From NCBI GenBank assembly GCA_017524615.1, contig JAFXVJ010000030.1:1-64000 (forward strand): a stretch of DNA of 64,000 nucleotides. The letters are read 5' to 3'. The notes beneath the pieces were generated by a model that saw only the letters and a program-made list of their open reading frames with translations, ran no database searches and was not told the origin of the DNA. This document shows positions 7,110-16,778 of this stretch, piece by piece; the first letter of the stretch is position 1, and every line of letters begins with the position of its first letter. Origin of the DNA: Clostridia bacterium (GTDB lineage: Bacteria > Bacillota > Clostridia > Christensenellales > Aristaeellaceae). The translations under genes and the position numbers were made by a program.

Positions 7110-8996
7110 ATGAAAAAACGTTTCCTCGCAATCCTCACCGCGCTGGCCCTGCTGCTGACGGCCGCTTCCGCCCTGGCCGCCTCCACGGAAACCACTACGG
7201 TGACAGGCACCGGCACCGCCAGGGGCTTTGGCGGCGAGATCACCGTGACGATCACCCTGATCGACGGTGAAATCGCCTATGTGGAAGCCACCGGTGATGG
7301 CGAAACCCAGGGCATCGGCAGCAACATCATCGCCGAATGGCCGGAAGCGTTCGTCACCGCCAACGGCATCATCGACACCTATACCGGCGCCACCTTTGCC
7401 AGCATCACCCGCAAGGGCTTCATTGAAGCGGCCCGGGCTGCGCTGGAGGATGCGGGCGTGAACCCGGATGATTACATCCGCGAGGCGGTGGACGAAGCCG
7501 CCGACGACGTGACCGTCGATACCGACATCGTGGTGGTCGGCGCGGGCGGCGCGGGCATGACCGCTGCCATCGTGGCCGCCGACGCGGGAAAGAATGTGGT
7601 GATCCTGGAGAGCCAGCCTGCCGTGGGCGGGAACTCCGTCAAGTCCACCGGCGGCATGAACGCCGCCAAGACGCAATTCCAGGATAGCAACACCTTTGGC
7701 GAGGCCGCCGGCGTGGAAAAGACCCTGAAGGCCGCTGAAGCCTATGCCGACAACGAGGCGATTGCTGCGCTGGCCGCCATCGTGAAGGAACAGTGGGACG
7801 CCTATCAGGCCGCCCCCGAAGGATACTTTGATTCCACTGAGCTCTTTGCCCTGGACACCCTGATCGGCGGCAAGGGCCTGAACAACCCCGACCTGGTGAA
7901 CACCCTGGTGAACAACAGCGACGCGGCCATCGCCTGGCTGGAGACCGTGGGCATTGACCTGCACAATGTGGCGGCCTTTGGCGGCGCGTCCGTCAAGCGC
8001 ATCCACCGCCCGGTGAACGACGAGGGCAAGGTGGTTTCCGTGGGCGCTTACGTGGTGCCCCGGCTGGAAGCGGCTGTGAAGGAACGGGCCAACATCACCC
8101 TGTACCTTGACACCACCGCCACCCAGATCCTGACCAATGAGGCGGGGGCCGCTGTGGGCGTCGTGGCTACCGGCAAAACGGGCAACACGGTCACCGTCAA
8201 CGCCAAGGCCGTCATCCTGGCCACCGGCGGCTTCGGCGCCAACCTGCCCATGGTGGCGTCCTACGCGCCCCAGCTGGAGGGCTTCATGACCACCAATGCC
8301 GCCGGCATCCAGGGCCAGGGCATCGAAATGGCCCAGGCGCTGGGCGCTGGCACCGTGGATATGGATCAGATCCAGATCCATCCCACCGTGCAGGCCGATA
8401 CCGCTTCCCTGATCACCGAGGGCCTGCGCGGCGACGGCGCCGTGCTGATCAATGCCAACGGCGAACGGTTCATTGACGAAGTGGGCACCCGCGACGTGGT
8501 TTCCGCCGCTGAAATCGCCCAGCCCGGTTCCTTCTCCTGGCTGGTGGTGGACCAGAAGATGGTGGACGCCTCCTCCGTCATTCAGGGCTACATCAACCGC
8601 GGCCTGATGCTCCAGGGCGATACCTATGAAGCCCTGGCCGCGGAATTGGGCATCCCCGCTGATGCGTTTGCCGCCACCATGGAAAAATGGAACGGCTATG
8701 TGGCTGAAAAGAACGATCCCGACTTTGGCCGCACCAGCTTCGCCAATCCTCTGGATACCGCGCCCTTCTACGCGGTGAAGGTCACCGCCGGCATCCATCA
8801 CACCATGGGCGGCCTGACCATCGATCCGGCGTGCCATGTGCTGACCGCTGACGGGCAGATCATCCCTGGCCTGTACGCGGCGGGTGAGGTCACCGGCGGT
8901 GTCCACGGCGGCAACCGCCTGGGCGGCAACGCTGTGGCAGATATCATCGTTTTCGGCCGCATTGCCGGCGAGCAGGCAGCCAGCGAACTGCAATAA
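7110..8996 (+). CDS. Secreted FMN-binding/FAD-dependent fumarate-reductase-like flavoprotein
   Basis: A 628-residue protein with a signal peptide (about 1-24), an FMN-binding domain (about 30-115) and an FAD-binding reductase domain (about 135-628). TYTGAT (90-95) fits the site where ApbE-type transferases attach FMN. GAGGAG (144-149) is the dinucleotide fold, and the QIHPT, GTRD, HHTMGG and GGNRLGGNA stretches match the active site of soluble fumarate/urocanate reductases. It probably reduces an unsaturated acid outside the cytoplasm with electrons delivered through its FMN. No ApbE or membrane electron-donor gene is nearby, and the true acceptor cannot be read from the sequence. Confidence 0.9.
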   Translation: MKKRFLAILTALALLLTAASALAASTETTTVTGTGTARGFGGEITVTITLIDGEIAYVEATGDGETQGIGSNIIAEWPEAFVTANGIIDTYTGATFASITRKGFIEAARAALEDAGVNPDDYIREAVDEAADDVTVDTDIVVVGAGGAGMTAAIVAADAGKNVVILESQPAVGGNSVKSTGGMNAAKTQFQDSNTFGEAAGVEKTLKAAEAYADNEAIAALAAIVKEQWDAYQAAPEGYFDSTELFALDTLIGGKGLNNPDLVNTLVNNSDAAIAWLETVGIDLHNVAAFGGASVKRIHRPVNDEGKVVSVGAYVVPRLEAAVKERANITLYLDTTATQILTNEAGAAVGVVATGKTGNTVTVNAKAVILATGGFGANLPMVASYAPQLEGFMTTNAAGIQGQGIEMAQALGAGTVDMDQIQIHPTVQADTASLITEGLRGDGAVLINANGERFIDEVGTRDVVSAAEIAQPGSFSWLVVDQKMVDASSVIQGYINRGLMLQGDTYEALAAELGIPADAFAATMEKWNGYVAEKNDPDFGRTSFANPLDTAPFYAVKVTAGIHHTMGGLTIDPACHVLTADGQIIPGLYAAGEVTGGVHGGNRLGGNAVADIIVFGRIAGEQAASELQ

Positions 8997-9508
8997 TCCA
9001 CCCTGTTTTCTTTCATGGAATGTCCGCGCCCCGTAGGGCGCCACGATCTGTGAAAGCCATCGATTCATGGATATATGGATGATTTTTGAAGGCTTTCACA
9101 GGAGCGGAAGAAAGAACGAAAGCAATAAAAGAGATAGGCGGCCTGTCCAATGCGGCAGGCTGCCTTCTTTGTTTTGCTGCTCTTTTATCTGCGCCGGACA
9201 GCGGCTTTGGCATGCCGGGGCGCAGCATGGAGGGGTTTCTGACGCTTGATGCGTCGGAACGGGGGAAAACGAGCCTGCCAAAAGGTATGAAAAAAAATCC
9301 TCCTTTTCAGAAAAGGCATTGTCCGTTATGATGATAGTGTCGTAATCGTGATTCGCGTGGCGAAGCATGGCATGGAAAGCAAGCCGCGTGAAAACGAAGG
9401 ATGTTCCGTATCATTGAATGACCCGCAGAATCCGGACGCATGGAATGCGGCTGCCGCAGGAAGGACTGCCGCAGCATCCGTGAAAGGTTCGCGGGAGAAG
9501 GAGGCAGT
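8997..9508 (+). other. Intergenic region, inverted repeats and a promoter
   Basis: GTGAAAGCC (9050-9058) pairs with GGCTTTCAC (9091-9099). A second stem GGCGGCCTG (9137-9145) with CAGGCTGCC (9156-9164), followed by TTCTTTGTTTTG, looks like the flavoprotein-gene terminator. CCTTTTCAGAAAAGG lies at 9302-9316. TTTTCA (9304-9309), 17 bases, TATGAT (9327-9332) is a plausible promoter for the GH3 gene. The short readings across the hairpins do not look like genes. Confidence 0.6.
9137..9176 (+). terminator. Terminator after the flavoprotein gene
   Basis: A 9-bp stem with one G-U pair, GGCGGCCTG with CAGGCTGCC, followed by TTCTTTGTTTTG. It lies 140 bases beyond the stop codon. Confidence 0.65.
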
Positions 9509-12283
9509 ATGAAAAAGTATCTCAGTATCCTGCTTGCGATGGTGATGGTGATTTCCTGTTTGACCCTCAGCACAGCCGCCGCCAGGATCGAGGTGGACGA
9601 AGCCGCCATCGATCCCGAAGCCCTGACCTACGCTTATTGGGACACGAGCCTGTCTGATGAAGAGCGGGCCGCGGACCTGATTTCCCACATGACGCTGGAG
9701 GAAAAGGCGTCCCAGCTGGGTTCGCACCCGGCCGCTGCCATTCCGCGGCTGGGCGTGGCGGAATACTGGTATCCGGGTGAAAACCTGAACGGTATCGCCA
9801 ACATCTCCCTGTGGTACGGCAACGAAGCCGGCGACGCGGAATCCGCGGCTACGTCCTTCCCGTCCACGCTGTCCCAGGGCTCCACCTGGAATGAAGAACT
9901 GATCGGGCGCATGGCGGACGCCATCGGCGACGAAGCCCGCGCCTTCTACAACACCAGCCTGAAGGGCCTGTCCCACTGGGGCCCCTCCGTCAACCTGGCC
10001 CGTGATCCCCGCTGGGGCCGCACCGGCGATTCCTTCGGCGAGGACGTGATCCTGTCCGGTAAGCTGGGCTCCGCTTTTGTGAAGGGCTTCCAGGGCGCGC
10101 TGGACGATTCCACCGATTATCTGAAGGCGTTGGCCTGCATCAAGCACTTTGCCGCCAACAACGCCGAAGCCGTGCGCTCCAACGGCTCCTCCAATATGAG
10201 TGAGAGCGAGCTGCGGGAATTCTATCTGCGTCACTTTGAAATCATGGTGGAGGAATCCGATCCTGAATCCGTGATGGCTGCTTACAACGCCATCAACGGC
10301 CTCCCCTGCCATGCCAACTACGATCTGCTGAACAATATCCTGGAAAAGACCTGGGGCTTCTCCGGCTGGGTCGTTTCCGATAACACCGGCGTTGAAAACC
10401 TGAATAATCAGTACGGCGTGAACGGCAATAATGCCCAGCAAGTGCTTTCCTCCGGATTGACGACCGGCCAGGACGCGGTTGACGAAAGTCAGCTGAGTGA
10501 TACCTCCCTTTTCCCTGTGTTGGACGGATCAGTAGAGAATGGTCTGACCAACCCTGTGGTGAATGACATGACCGATGCTGTAGTGACTGCAATTACCGCT
10601 GGTGTGGACTTGGATCTGCGCGCCAATCGTCCTGCTTGGGGCATGCAGAATGAGTATCAGGCCCGCCTGGTGGATGCTGTGAACGAAGGAAAAGTGGCTG
10701 AAGCCGTGCTGGATGAAGCGCTGCTGGATCTGTTCACCAGCCGGATGGCCACCGGTGAATTCGACCGCGTGGATGTATATACCGAAGGCTATCAGTCCGT
10801 GGCGGAATTCATCTATCAGCATCAGGACCTGGCGTTGGAAGTGGCCGAGCAATCCATCGTGATGCTGGAGAACAACGGCATCCTGCCTGCGAAAATCGGT
10901 GACTTTGAAAATGTGATTGTTGTTGGTCAGTATGTGGAAGAACTGCTTTACTCCGACTACAAATCCAACCAGGATTGGCGTGTGGCAAACGGCGTGGACA
11001 TCACCTTCAGCAAAGGCATTGAAGATGCAGTGGCCGCATATAACGCTGAAAACGGAACCAATGTGAAGGTGCGCACCATTTCTTTGGTGGAAAGCGAAGA
11101 AACCGGCCTTGTTTCCTTCCCGGATGACGGGCAGGGCGGACAGGCTTATAATGCGCTGCTGACGAACAGTAAGAACCTGATCATTTATGTGCCCGCCACC
11201 CGCATCGTACTTCTTTCCGGCGGCGCGGATGCCGGCGAAGGCAACGACCGCGACAATCTGCTCCTGCCCCGCGGCCAGGATGTGATCGCGCAGACGCTGT
11301 GCGAAGCCTGCGACAACCTGGTGATCGCCATCCATGCCCAGTCCATCGTGGACACCGCCTGCATGAAGGGCGCGGACGCCATCCTGTGGGCCTCTTACCT
11401 GGGTGAAAAGCAGGGCGTGGCCCTGGCGGATGTGGTGTTTGGCAAGGTGAGCCCCTCCGGCCGTCTGACCACTACCTGGTATGCCGATGAAACGCAGCTG
11501 GGCGATGTGCAGCATGATTACACCATCGTTCCCACCGAGGACGGCTCCTATGGCCGCACCTACATGTACTTCACCGGCGACAAGACCTATTCCTTCGGCT
11601 ACGGCCTCTCCTACGCCAGCTTCGCCTATGACGGCTTTGCCGCCTCTGCGCAGGAAGCGGACGGCAACGCCACGGTGACGTTCACCGTAAACGTGAAGAA
11701 TACCTCGGATGTGGACGCCTACGAAGTGGTTGAGCTCTATGCCGTCGGCCCCAACGCCGCCGCCCTGAACCGCGCCGACAAGGTGCTGGCCGGGTTTGCC
11801 AAGGTGCTGGTGCCCGCCGGGGAAACCGTGCCCGTTGCGATCGACGTGAAGCTGTTCAACCTGTCTGTCTGGGATGAGACCGCTCAGTGCTTCACCCTGG
11901 AAACCGGCGACTATCGCTTCTATCTGGGCGCTGACTGCGATCATCCGGTGGAAGGCTGCGAAGCTGACCTGAAGGTGACCACCGACGCCGTGCCCGCCTT
12001 CAAGAACGCCACCCTGACGCCTGCCCGGATGATCCTGGCTGCCGGGGAAACCGTGGAAACGGAAGTGAGCGTGTCCCTGACCAACGACAAGCTCTTCGCC
12101 GCGAAGGCGGACATTCCCGCCGATGTGGCTCTGACCTATGCTTCCAGCAATGAAGCCGTGGCCACGGTAGACGCCGCTACCGGCGCCGTCACCGCTGTGG
12201 GTGCCGGCGTGTGCACCATCACCGTCACCGCCGCGCAGGGCGAGGACAGCATCACCGCCTCTCACGCCGTGGCTGTCAAATAA
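9509..12283 (+). CDS. Secreted GH3 beta-glycosidase with C-terminal Big2 domain
   Basis: A 924-residue extracellular glycosidase (beta-glucosidase or beta-xylosidase type). It has a signal peptide (about 1-24), a GH3 N-terminal barrel with CIKHFAANN (210-218) and the likely nucleophile Asp291 in WVVSDNTG, a GH3 C-terminal domain, a fibronectin-III-like domain (about 730-810) and a bacterial Ig-like group 2 domain at the end (SSNEAVATVD). Most relatives have a tryptophan after the nucleophile; here it is Asn. The ATG at 9509 follows AGAAGGAGG; the earlier in-frame ATG at 9440 lacks such a site. Bases about 10,380-11,150 look lower in GC than the flanks. There is no anchoring signal. Confidence 0.92.
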   Translation: MKKYLSILLAMVMVISCLTLSTAAARIEVDEAAIDPEALTYAYWDTSLSDEERAADLISHMTLEEKASQLGSHPAAAIPRLGVAEYWYPGENLNGIANISLWYGNEAGDAESAATSFPSTLSQGSTWNEELIGRMADAIGDEARAFYNTSLKGLSHWGPSVNLARDPRWGRTGDSFGEDVILSGKLGSAFVKGFQGALDDSTDYLKALACIKHFAANNAEAVRSNGSSNMSESELREFYLRHFEIMVEESDPESVMAAYNAINGLPCHANYDLLNNILEKTWGFSGWVVSDNTGVENLNNQYGVNGNNAQQVLSSGLTTGQDAVDESQLSDTSLFPVLDGSVENGLTNPVVNDMTDAVVTAITAGVDLDLRANRPAWGMQNEYQARLVDAVNEGKVAEAVLDEALLDLFTSRMATGEFDRVDVYTEGYQSVAEFIYQHQDLALEVAEQSIVMLENNGILPAKIGDFENVIVVGQYVEELLYSDYKSNQDWRVANGVDITFSKGIEDAVAAYNAENGTNVKVRTISLVESEETGLVSFPDDGQGGQAYNALLTNSKNLIIYVPATRIVLLSGGADAGEGNDRDNLLLPRGQDVIAQTLCEACDNLVIAIHAQSIVDTACMKGADAILWASYLGEKQGVALADVVFGKVSPSGRLTTTWYADETQLGDVQHDYTIVPTEDGSYGRTYMYFTGDKTYSFGYGLSYASFAYDGFAASAQEADGNATVTFTVNVKNTSDVDAYEVVELYAVGPNAAALNRADKVLAGFAKVLVPAGETVPVAIDVKLFNLSVWDETAQCFTLETGDYRFYLGADCDHPVEGCEADLKVTTDAVPAFKNATLTPARMILAAGETVETEVSVSLTNDKLFAAKADIPADVALTYASSNEAVATVDAATGAVTAVGAGVCTITVTAAQGEDSITASHAVAVK

Positions 12284-12297
12284 AAACCCAGTCTGCA

Positions 12298-12328
12298 GGG
12301 GCCCGCTGTGAAACGGGCCCCTTTTTTG
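12298..12328 (+). terminator. Terminator after the GH3 gene
   Basis: GGGGCCCG (12298-12305), an 8-base loop, CGGGCCCC (12314-12321), then TTTTTT. Confidence 0.9.
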
Positions 12329-12360
12329 ATCGGCGGACAGGGGATGATAAAAAATCATAC

Positions 12361-12389
12361 TTTCAAAATGCGCTGGAATCGTGTAAAAT
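12361..12389 (+). promoter_or_regulatory. Promoter of the ABC importer operon
   Basis: TTTCAA (12361-12366), a 17-base spacer and TAAAAT (12384-12389), about 100 bases upstream of the permease start. I saw no recognisable riboswitch in the leader. Confidence 0.55.
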
Positions 12390-12489
12390 AACAACAGAGC
12401 AAAAAGCCAATGATCAGCCGAAGCGTTTCAGAAGGAAAACTCCTCGTTGATCCATCCTGCACAGATGCCCGAATAAAGGAGTTGTGTGT

Positions 12490-13302
12490 ATGAACAAGGA
12501 AAACCAAGTGGGAAAGCAGCCGGGGAAAAGCGTAAGCTGGGCGGACAGGATTCCCCATTGGGTATGGCTGCTGATTTCGCTGGCCATCGCCTTCGGGCTG
12601 TGGACGCTGCTTTCCGTCCTGCCGGCCACGTCCCGTGCCTTCCCCAACGCCATCAAGGTGTTTGGCAGCATCAAAACGATGTACGATCGGGGCAAGCTGC
12701 TTGAGGATATCGGCTCCTCCCTGCGGTCGGTATCGGTGGGGTATCTGCTGGGCTTTGTGACGGCGGTGCCCATCGCGTTCCTGATGGCCTGGTACAAGCC
12801 GGTGCGCTTCGTGCTGGAGCCCTGGATCCAGTTCATCCGCAACATCCCCCCGCTGGCCTACGTGCCCCTGATCGTTATCGCCGCGGGCGTGGGCTTCAAG
12901 CCCCAGGTGATCGTGATTTGGATCGCCTGCTTCCTGACCATGTGCATTACCGTCTTCCAAGGCGTTATCAACGTGGATGAAACGCTGATCAAGGCGGCGC
13001 GTGTGCTGGGCGCCAAGGACCGGGACATCTTCGTGCGCGTGGTGTTCCCCGCCACCACGCCCTTCATCCTCACCGCCGTCCGTCTGGGCGCTTCCGTGGC
13101 CCTGACCACCCTGATCGCCGCTGAATCTACCGGCGCCATCGCCGGCCTGGGCATGCGCATTCGCAGTCTGAACAACAGCTTTGAATCCGCCCCCATGCTG
13201 CTGTACGTCATTCTGATCGGCATCATCGGCATCTGCGTGGAGAAGCTGATTAAATACCTGGAGAGGAGGCTGACCTCATGGCAGGAGAAGCGCGAAATCT
13301 GA
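12490..13302 (+). CDS. ABC importer permease, sulfonate/nitrate/taurine type
   Basis: A 270-residue inner-membrane protein of the BPD_transp_1 family with about six membrane segments. The cytoplasmic coupling loop, with KAARVLGAKDRDIF, matches SsuC/TauC/NrtB permeases. The ATG at 12490 lies 8 bases from AAGGAG; a GTG at 12484 is too close to that site. It overlaps the ATPase gene by 25 bases. The exact substrate is not readable: this family carries sulfonates, nitrate, thiamine precursors and related small compounds. Confidence 0.9.
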   Translation: MNKENQVGKQPGKSVSWADRIPHWVWLLISLAIAFGLWTLLSVLPATSRAFPNAIKVFGSIKTMYDRGKLLEDIGSSLRSVSVGYLLGFVTAVPIAFLMAWYKPVRFVLEPWIQFIRNIPPLAYVPLIVIAAGVGFKPQVIVIWIACFLTMCITVFQGVINVDETLIKAARVLGAKDRDIFVRVVFPATTPFILTAVRLGASVALTTLIAAESTGAIAGLGMRIRSLNNSFESAPMLLYVILIGIIGICVEKLIKYLERRLTSWQEKREI

Positions 13303-14093
13303 CGTCCACCGGTTCCCGTCCCGTCCGCGTGAAAATTGACAATGTGGTGAAGAAATTCAACGGCCGCAACGGAGAAATGGTGGCCCTGAACGGCGTCAGC
13401 CTGGATATCCACGACAACGAGTTCATCTGCGTGGTGGGCCCCTCCGGCTGTGGAAAATCGACCCTGCTGAATATCATTGCCGGCCTTCTGGAGCCCACGG
13501 AGGGAAAGGTGTACTGCGACGGCAAGGAAGTCACCGGCACTGGCACCGAGCGCGGCGTGGTGTTCCAGCAATACGCCCTTTTCCCGTGGCTAACCGTGCG
13601 GAAAAACGTGATGTTCGCGCTGGAAATGCGCGGCCTCAAGCGGAAGGAAGCCAAGGAAAAGGCCATGGAATACCTGGAGATGGTGGACCTGGCCAAGTTT
13701 GCCGACAGCTATCCCAAGGAACTGTCCGGCGGCATGAAGCAGCGCGTGGCCATCGCCCGGGCCTATGCTGCGGAGCCGGAAGTGCTGCTGATGGACGAAC
13801 CGTTCGGCGCCCTGGACGCCCAGACCCGTACCCAGCTGCAGACGGAACTGCTGGAGACCTGGGAAAAGCACAACAAAACCTGCTTCTTCATCACCCATGA
13901 CGTCGATGAGGCGATCATCCTGGCCCAGCGCGTGATCATCATGAGCGCCCGGCCCGGACGGATCAAGGAGATCGTGGATGTGAACATCCCCTATCCACGC
14001 ACCCAGGAAACCAAAATGACCCAGGAATTCATCGACCTGAAGAACCATATCTGGAGCCAGGTGTATCAGGAATACTTGGAGGTCCGCAAATAA
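13278..14093 (+). CDS. ABC importer ATP-binding protein, SsuB/TauB type
   Basis: A 271-residue ATPase energising the neighbouring permease. It has Walker A GPSGCGKST, Q-loop VVFQQYALFPWL, signature LSGGMKQR, Walker B LLMDEPFGALD and the H-loop ITHDVDEA. FPW after the Q-loop is common in the SsuB/TauB/NrtD group. It overlaps the permease and precedes the binding protein by 59 bases. Confidence 0.93.
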   Translation: MAGEARNLTSTGSRPVRVKIDNVVKKFNGRNGEMVALNGVSLDIHDNEFICVVGPSGCGKSTLLNIIAGLLEPTEGKVYCDGKEVTGTGTERGVVFQQYALFPWLTVRKNVMFALEMRGLKRKEAKEKAMEYLEMVDLAKFADSYPKELSGGMKQRVAIARAYAAEPEVLLMDEPFGALDAQTRTQLQTELLETWEKHNKTCFFITHDVDEAIILAQRVIIMSARPGRIKEIVDVNIPYPRTQETKMTQEFIDLKNHIWSQVYQEYLEVRK

Positions 14094-14152
14094 GCGCTGC
14101 CCCGGATTTAAGCGGTCTACCCGCTTGAAGAATAAAAAAAGGAGGATTTCCC

Positions 14153-15133
14153 ATGAAAAAGTTGCTTACCCTGGTGCTGGCAGTTGCCATGCTGCTGTCC
14201 ATCGGCGCTGTGTCCGCCTCCGCCGAAGACCTGAACATCGCCTACATGCCCAACTACGCCAGCCTGTGGTCCGTGGTGACGGGCATCCAGATGGGCTATT
14301 TCGAAGAAGAAGGCCTGAACGTGAAGCTGGTTGAATTCGCCGACGGCCCCACCATCATCGCCGCTATGGAATCCGGATCCATCGACATGGGCTACATCGG
14401 ACCCGGCGCGCACAAGCTGTGCATCAACGGCCGCGCCAAGATCTTCATGCTCAGCCAGATCGGCAACGCCGACGCTGTGCTGGCCCGCAAATCCCGCGGC
14501 ATTGAAACCTATGCCGACCTGAAGGGCAAGAAAGTGGGCTATTCCTCCGGCACCTCCTCTGAGATGATTCTGCAGTATGCCCTGGAAGAAGCCGGACTGA
14601 CCATGAATGACATCCAGGCCTACGAAATGGAAGTGTCCTCTCTGGTGTCCGCCATGGTGTCCGGCTCCATTGATGCCTGCGCCGCCTGGTCTCCCTCCAC
14701 GGCCACCATCATCGCTTCCGATCCCGACGACATCTTCTCCATGTGCTCCAACGTCACCTTCGCGGATCGCAGCGTGTCTCCCGCTTCCTGGATCGTGCTC
14801 AGCGGCTACTACGGCGATCATCAGGAAATCGTGCTCCGCTTCGCCCGTGCCCTGTACAAGGCCATGGATTACGGCTCCGATCCCGCCAACTTTGAGCAGG
14901 TTGCCAAGTGGGTGGCTGCCCAGTGCGGCGTGGATTATGAAATCGCTGCCGCCCAGACCGGCGACGCAGCCTGGCCCTCCAGCGCGGAAATCATTGCCGG
15001 CGCTCAGGATGGCACCATCGAAGGCTACTACAAAGTGCAGCAGGATGCGTTCATCGCTTCCGGCGCCGTGGAAAAAGAAGTGCCCGTTGCCGATTATGTG
15101 CTCTTTGACATCATGATCGAAGCTGGCAAATAA
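14153..15133 (+). CDS. ABC substrate-binding protein, NMT1/SsuA-like
   Basis: A 326-residue exported protein with a signal peptide (about 1-24, VSASAED) and no lipobox cysteine. The fold is the NMT1/SsuA type: an N-terminal strand LNIAYMPNYA, then GYFEEEGLNVKL and a later GKKVGYSSGTSSE ligand loop. It follows its ATPase after 59 bases and has an AAAGGAGG site. Members bind sulfonates, nitrate or pyrimidine precursors; the ligand here is unknown. Confidence 0.9.
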   Translation: MKKLLTLVLAVAMLLSIGAVSASAEDLNIAYMPNYASLWSVVTGIQMGYFEEEGLNVKLVEFADGPTIIAAMESGSIDMGYIGPGAHKLCINGRAKIFMLSQIGNADAVLARKSRGIETYADLKGKKVGYSSGTSSEMILQYALEEAGLTMNDIQAYEMEVSSLVSAMVSGSIDACAAWSPSTATIIASDPDDIFSMCSNVTFADRSVSPASWIVLSGYYGDHQEIVLRFARALYKAMDYGSDPANFEQVAKWVAAQCGVDYEIAAAQTGDAAWPSSAEIIAGAQDGTIEGYYKVQQDAFIASGAVEKEVPVADYVLFDIMIEAGK

Positions 15134-15164
15134 TGAACGCCCTCGGGAGAAGAATACATTTTCT

Positions 15165-15203
15165 CCCAAAGGCAGCCCGGCCCTTGGTCGGGCTGCCTTT
15201 GGG
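15165..15203 (+). terminator. Strong hairpin after the importer operon
   Basis: A perfect 15-bp stem starting CCCAAAGGCAG, with a 9-base loop. No T-run follows, so termination may be partial, and the sensor kinase gene begins 45 bases later. Confidence 0.6.
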
Positions 15204-15247
15204 TCTGGGAGCAGTAAAACCGGGGACCAGGACGGAGGAGGAGAAGC

Positions 15248-16744
15248 ATGGGTGTGCTGGTGATTGCTCTGCTGATCCTGTCAGTGATCATTCTCCTGAT
15301 ATCCCGCAGAGATAAAGAAACGTTCCTGATCACCTTTCTGGCGGTAAGCCTGGCTGAGTTCTGGCTGACCATGCTGATCTACATTTCCAAAAAGGGCGGC
15401 TTTGGAACGGGCCTGCAGGCTTTGCTGTTTGGCACCCGTCAGATCAGGCTGTATCTGCAATATCTGATTTTTACCCTGGGCCAGCTGGGGTACATCCTGG
15501 CTGTCGGCCGTTATCTGTTTCCGCTGTTTCTGATGTGGCTGGCGCTGTATTACAGCAAACGCATCCCGCAAAGAGGAAAGCGGTGGCTGTATCCATTGGC
15601 TGCCATCATCCCGGGCGCTGCGCTGATCATTTACTATCCCAGAATCTTTGAACGCACCATCAGTCTCAGCACGGGCATGATCCAGCTTCTGGTGCGGTGC
15701 ACGCTGGGATGGATCATTGCATACCTGGTGATTGCGCTGGCGCTTTTGATCCTGGAGGTGCGTGAAACCTCAATGCGTTTTTACCGGCGGCAAATGATCG
15801 GCCGCCTGATGATGATCGTCAGCTTCGTGATCCTCTATGGCCTGTATTGCCCCCAGGATCCGGCGCAGGTGTATCTGTTTTACAGAAACGAATACATGGG
15901 CGCACAGCAGGGGCTGTGGTATCTGAACCCCGCGCTGAACCAGCGGACGTATATCCTGGTGTTCGTCCTGGTGATCGTCTGCACCGGCGTCGGCGTATAC
16001 CACATGTTCCGGTGCGCCTGGGAAAGCATATCCGAAGGCCAGAAAGAAAACACCATCCGCAGGAAATTTGACGCGGCCAGCAAGGGGGCCAGCGTGTTCG
16101 TTCACTCGGTGAAGAATCAGCTGCTGGCCAACCGGGTGCTGCTCAAACGGATGGATGCCGAATTGCTCAGGAAGGAGCCGAACCTGGAGGCGGTCCGGGA
16201 GCATTCCCAACAGCTGCGGAAAAGCAATGACTTCATGATCGAAAGAATGGAGGAGCTTTATCGCAGCATCCGCACCAATTCCATCGTGCTGGTGGAAGAA
16301 AACACAGACAGCGTGCTGGATCTGGCCATAGAGCGGATGAAGAGAAAATACCCGGACGCCGCCATTACATGCGACGCGCCGGAGCATATGACGATCCTGT
16401 GCGATAAAACCCATCTGGCTGAAGCACTGTATAACCTGCTGGTCAACGGCTGGGAGGCACAGAGCGGCATGGAACAGCCTGAACCGCTTCTGCTTCGCGT
16501 CAGACGGGAAAGGCTGTGGACCGTCATCAGCGTGACCGATCACGGCAAAGGCCTGAGCCGCGAGCAGAGAAAGCACCTCTATGAGCCGTTCTGGTCCAGC
16601 AAGAATACGAATTACAACTGGGGCATGGGGCTGTATTACGTGCGGCAGATCGTGAAAAGCCATTTGGGCCTTCTGCGGCTGGAGCAGGCCCCGGGACAGG
16701 GAACGTCCTTTATCGTTCAGCTGCCCAATTTCCAGAGAAAATAG
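15248..16744 (+). CDS. Multi-pass membrane sensor histidine kinase
   Basis: A 498-residue kinase. About seven hydrophobic segments fill residues 1-255, with no sizeable extracellular domain. The cytoplasmic part has the likely phosphorylated His286 in FVHSVKNQLL, the N box NLLVNGWEA (396-404), the G1 box DHGKGL and the G2 box WGMGLYYVRQIV. The start has GGAGGAGGAG upstream. It is directly followed by its response regulator. Its position between an importer and a sugar-phosphate operon suggests it senses a nutrient, possibly through the membrane region itself. Confidence 0.92.
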   Translation: MGVLVIALLILSVIILLISRRDKETFLITFLAVSLAEFWLTMLIYISKKGGFGTGLQALLFGTRQIRLYLQYLIFTLGQLGYILAVGRYLFPLFLMWLALYYSKRIPQRGKRWLYPLAAIIPGAALIIYYPRIFERTISLSTGMIQLLVRCTLGWIIAYLVIALALLILEVRETSMRFYRRQMIGRLMMIVSFVILYGLYCPQDPAQVYLFYRNEYMGAQQGLWYLNPALNQRTYILVFVLVIVCTGVGVYHMFRCAWESISEGQKENTIRRKFDAASKGASVFVHSVKNQLLANRVLLKRMDAELLRKEPNLEAVREHSQQLRKSNDFMIERMEELYRSIRTNSIVLVEENTDSVLDLAIERMKRKYPDAAITCDAPEHMTILCDKTHLAEALYNLLVNGWEAQSGMEQPEPLLLRVRRERLWTVISVTDHGKGLSREQRKHLYEPFWSSKNTNYNWGMGLYYVRQIVKSHLGLLRLEQAPGQGTSFIVQLPNFQRK

Positions 16745-16778
16745 GCATAGTTGCATCACAAGGAAGGAGGCGTTGACG

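Noticed and set aside
7053..9068. A 671-residue open frame on the minus strand opposite the flavoprotein
   Set aside because: It is a His/Gly-rich mirror of a GC-rich coding sequence; the plus-strand gene has a signal peptide, promoter and clear motifs.
9067..9331. Small plus-strand frames after the flavoprotein gene
   Set aside because: They run through terminator hairpins, lack ribosome sites and resemble no protein.
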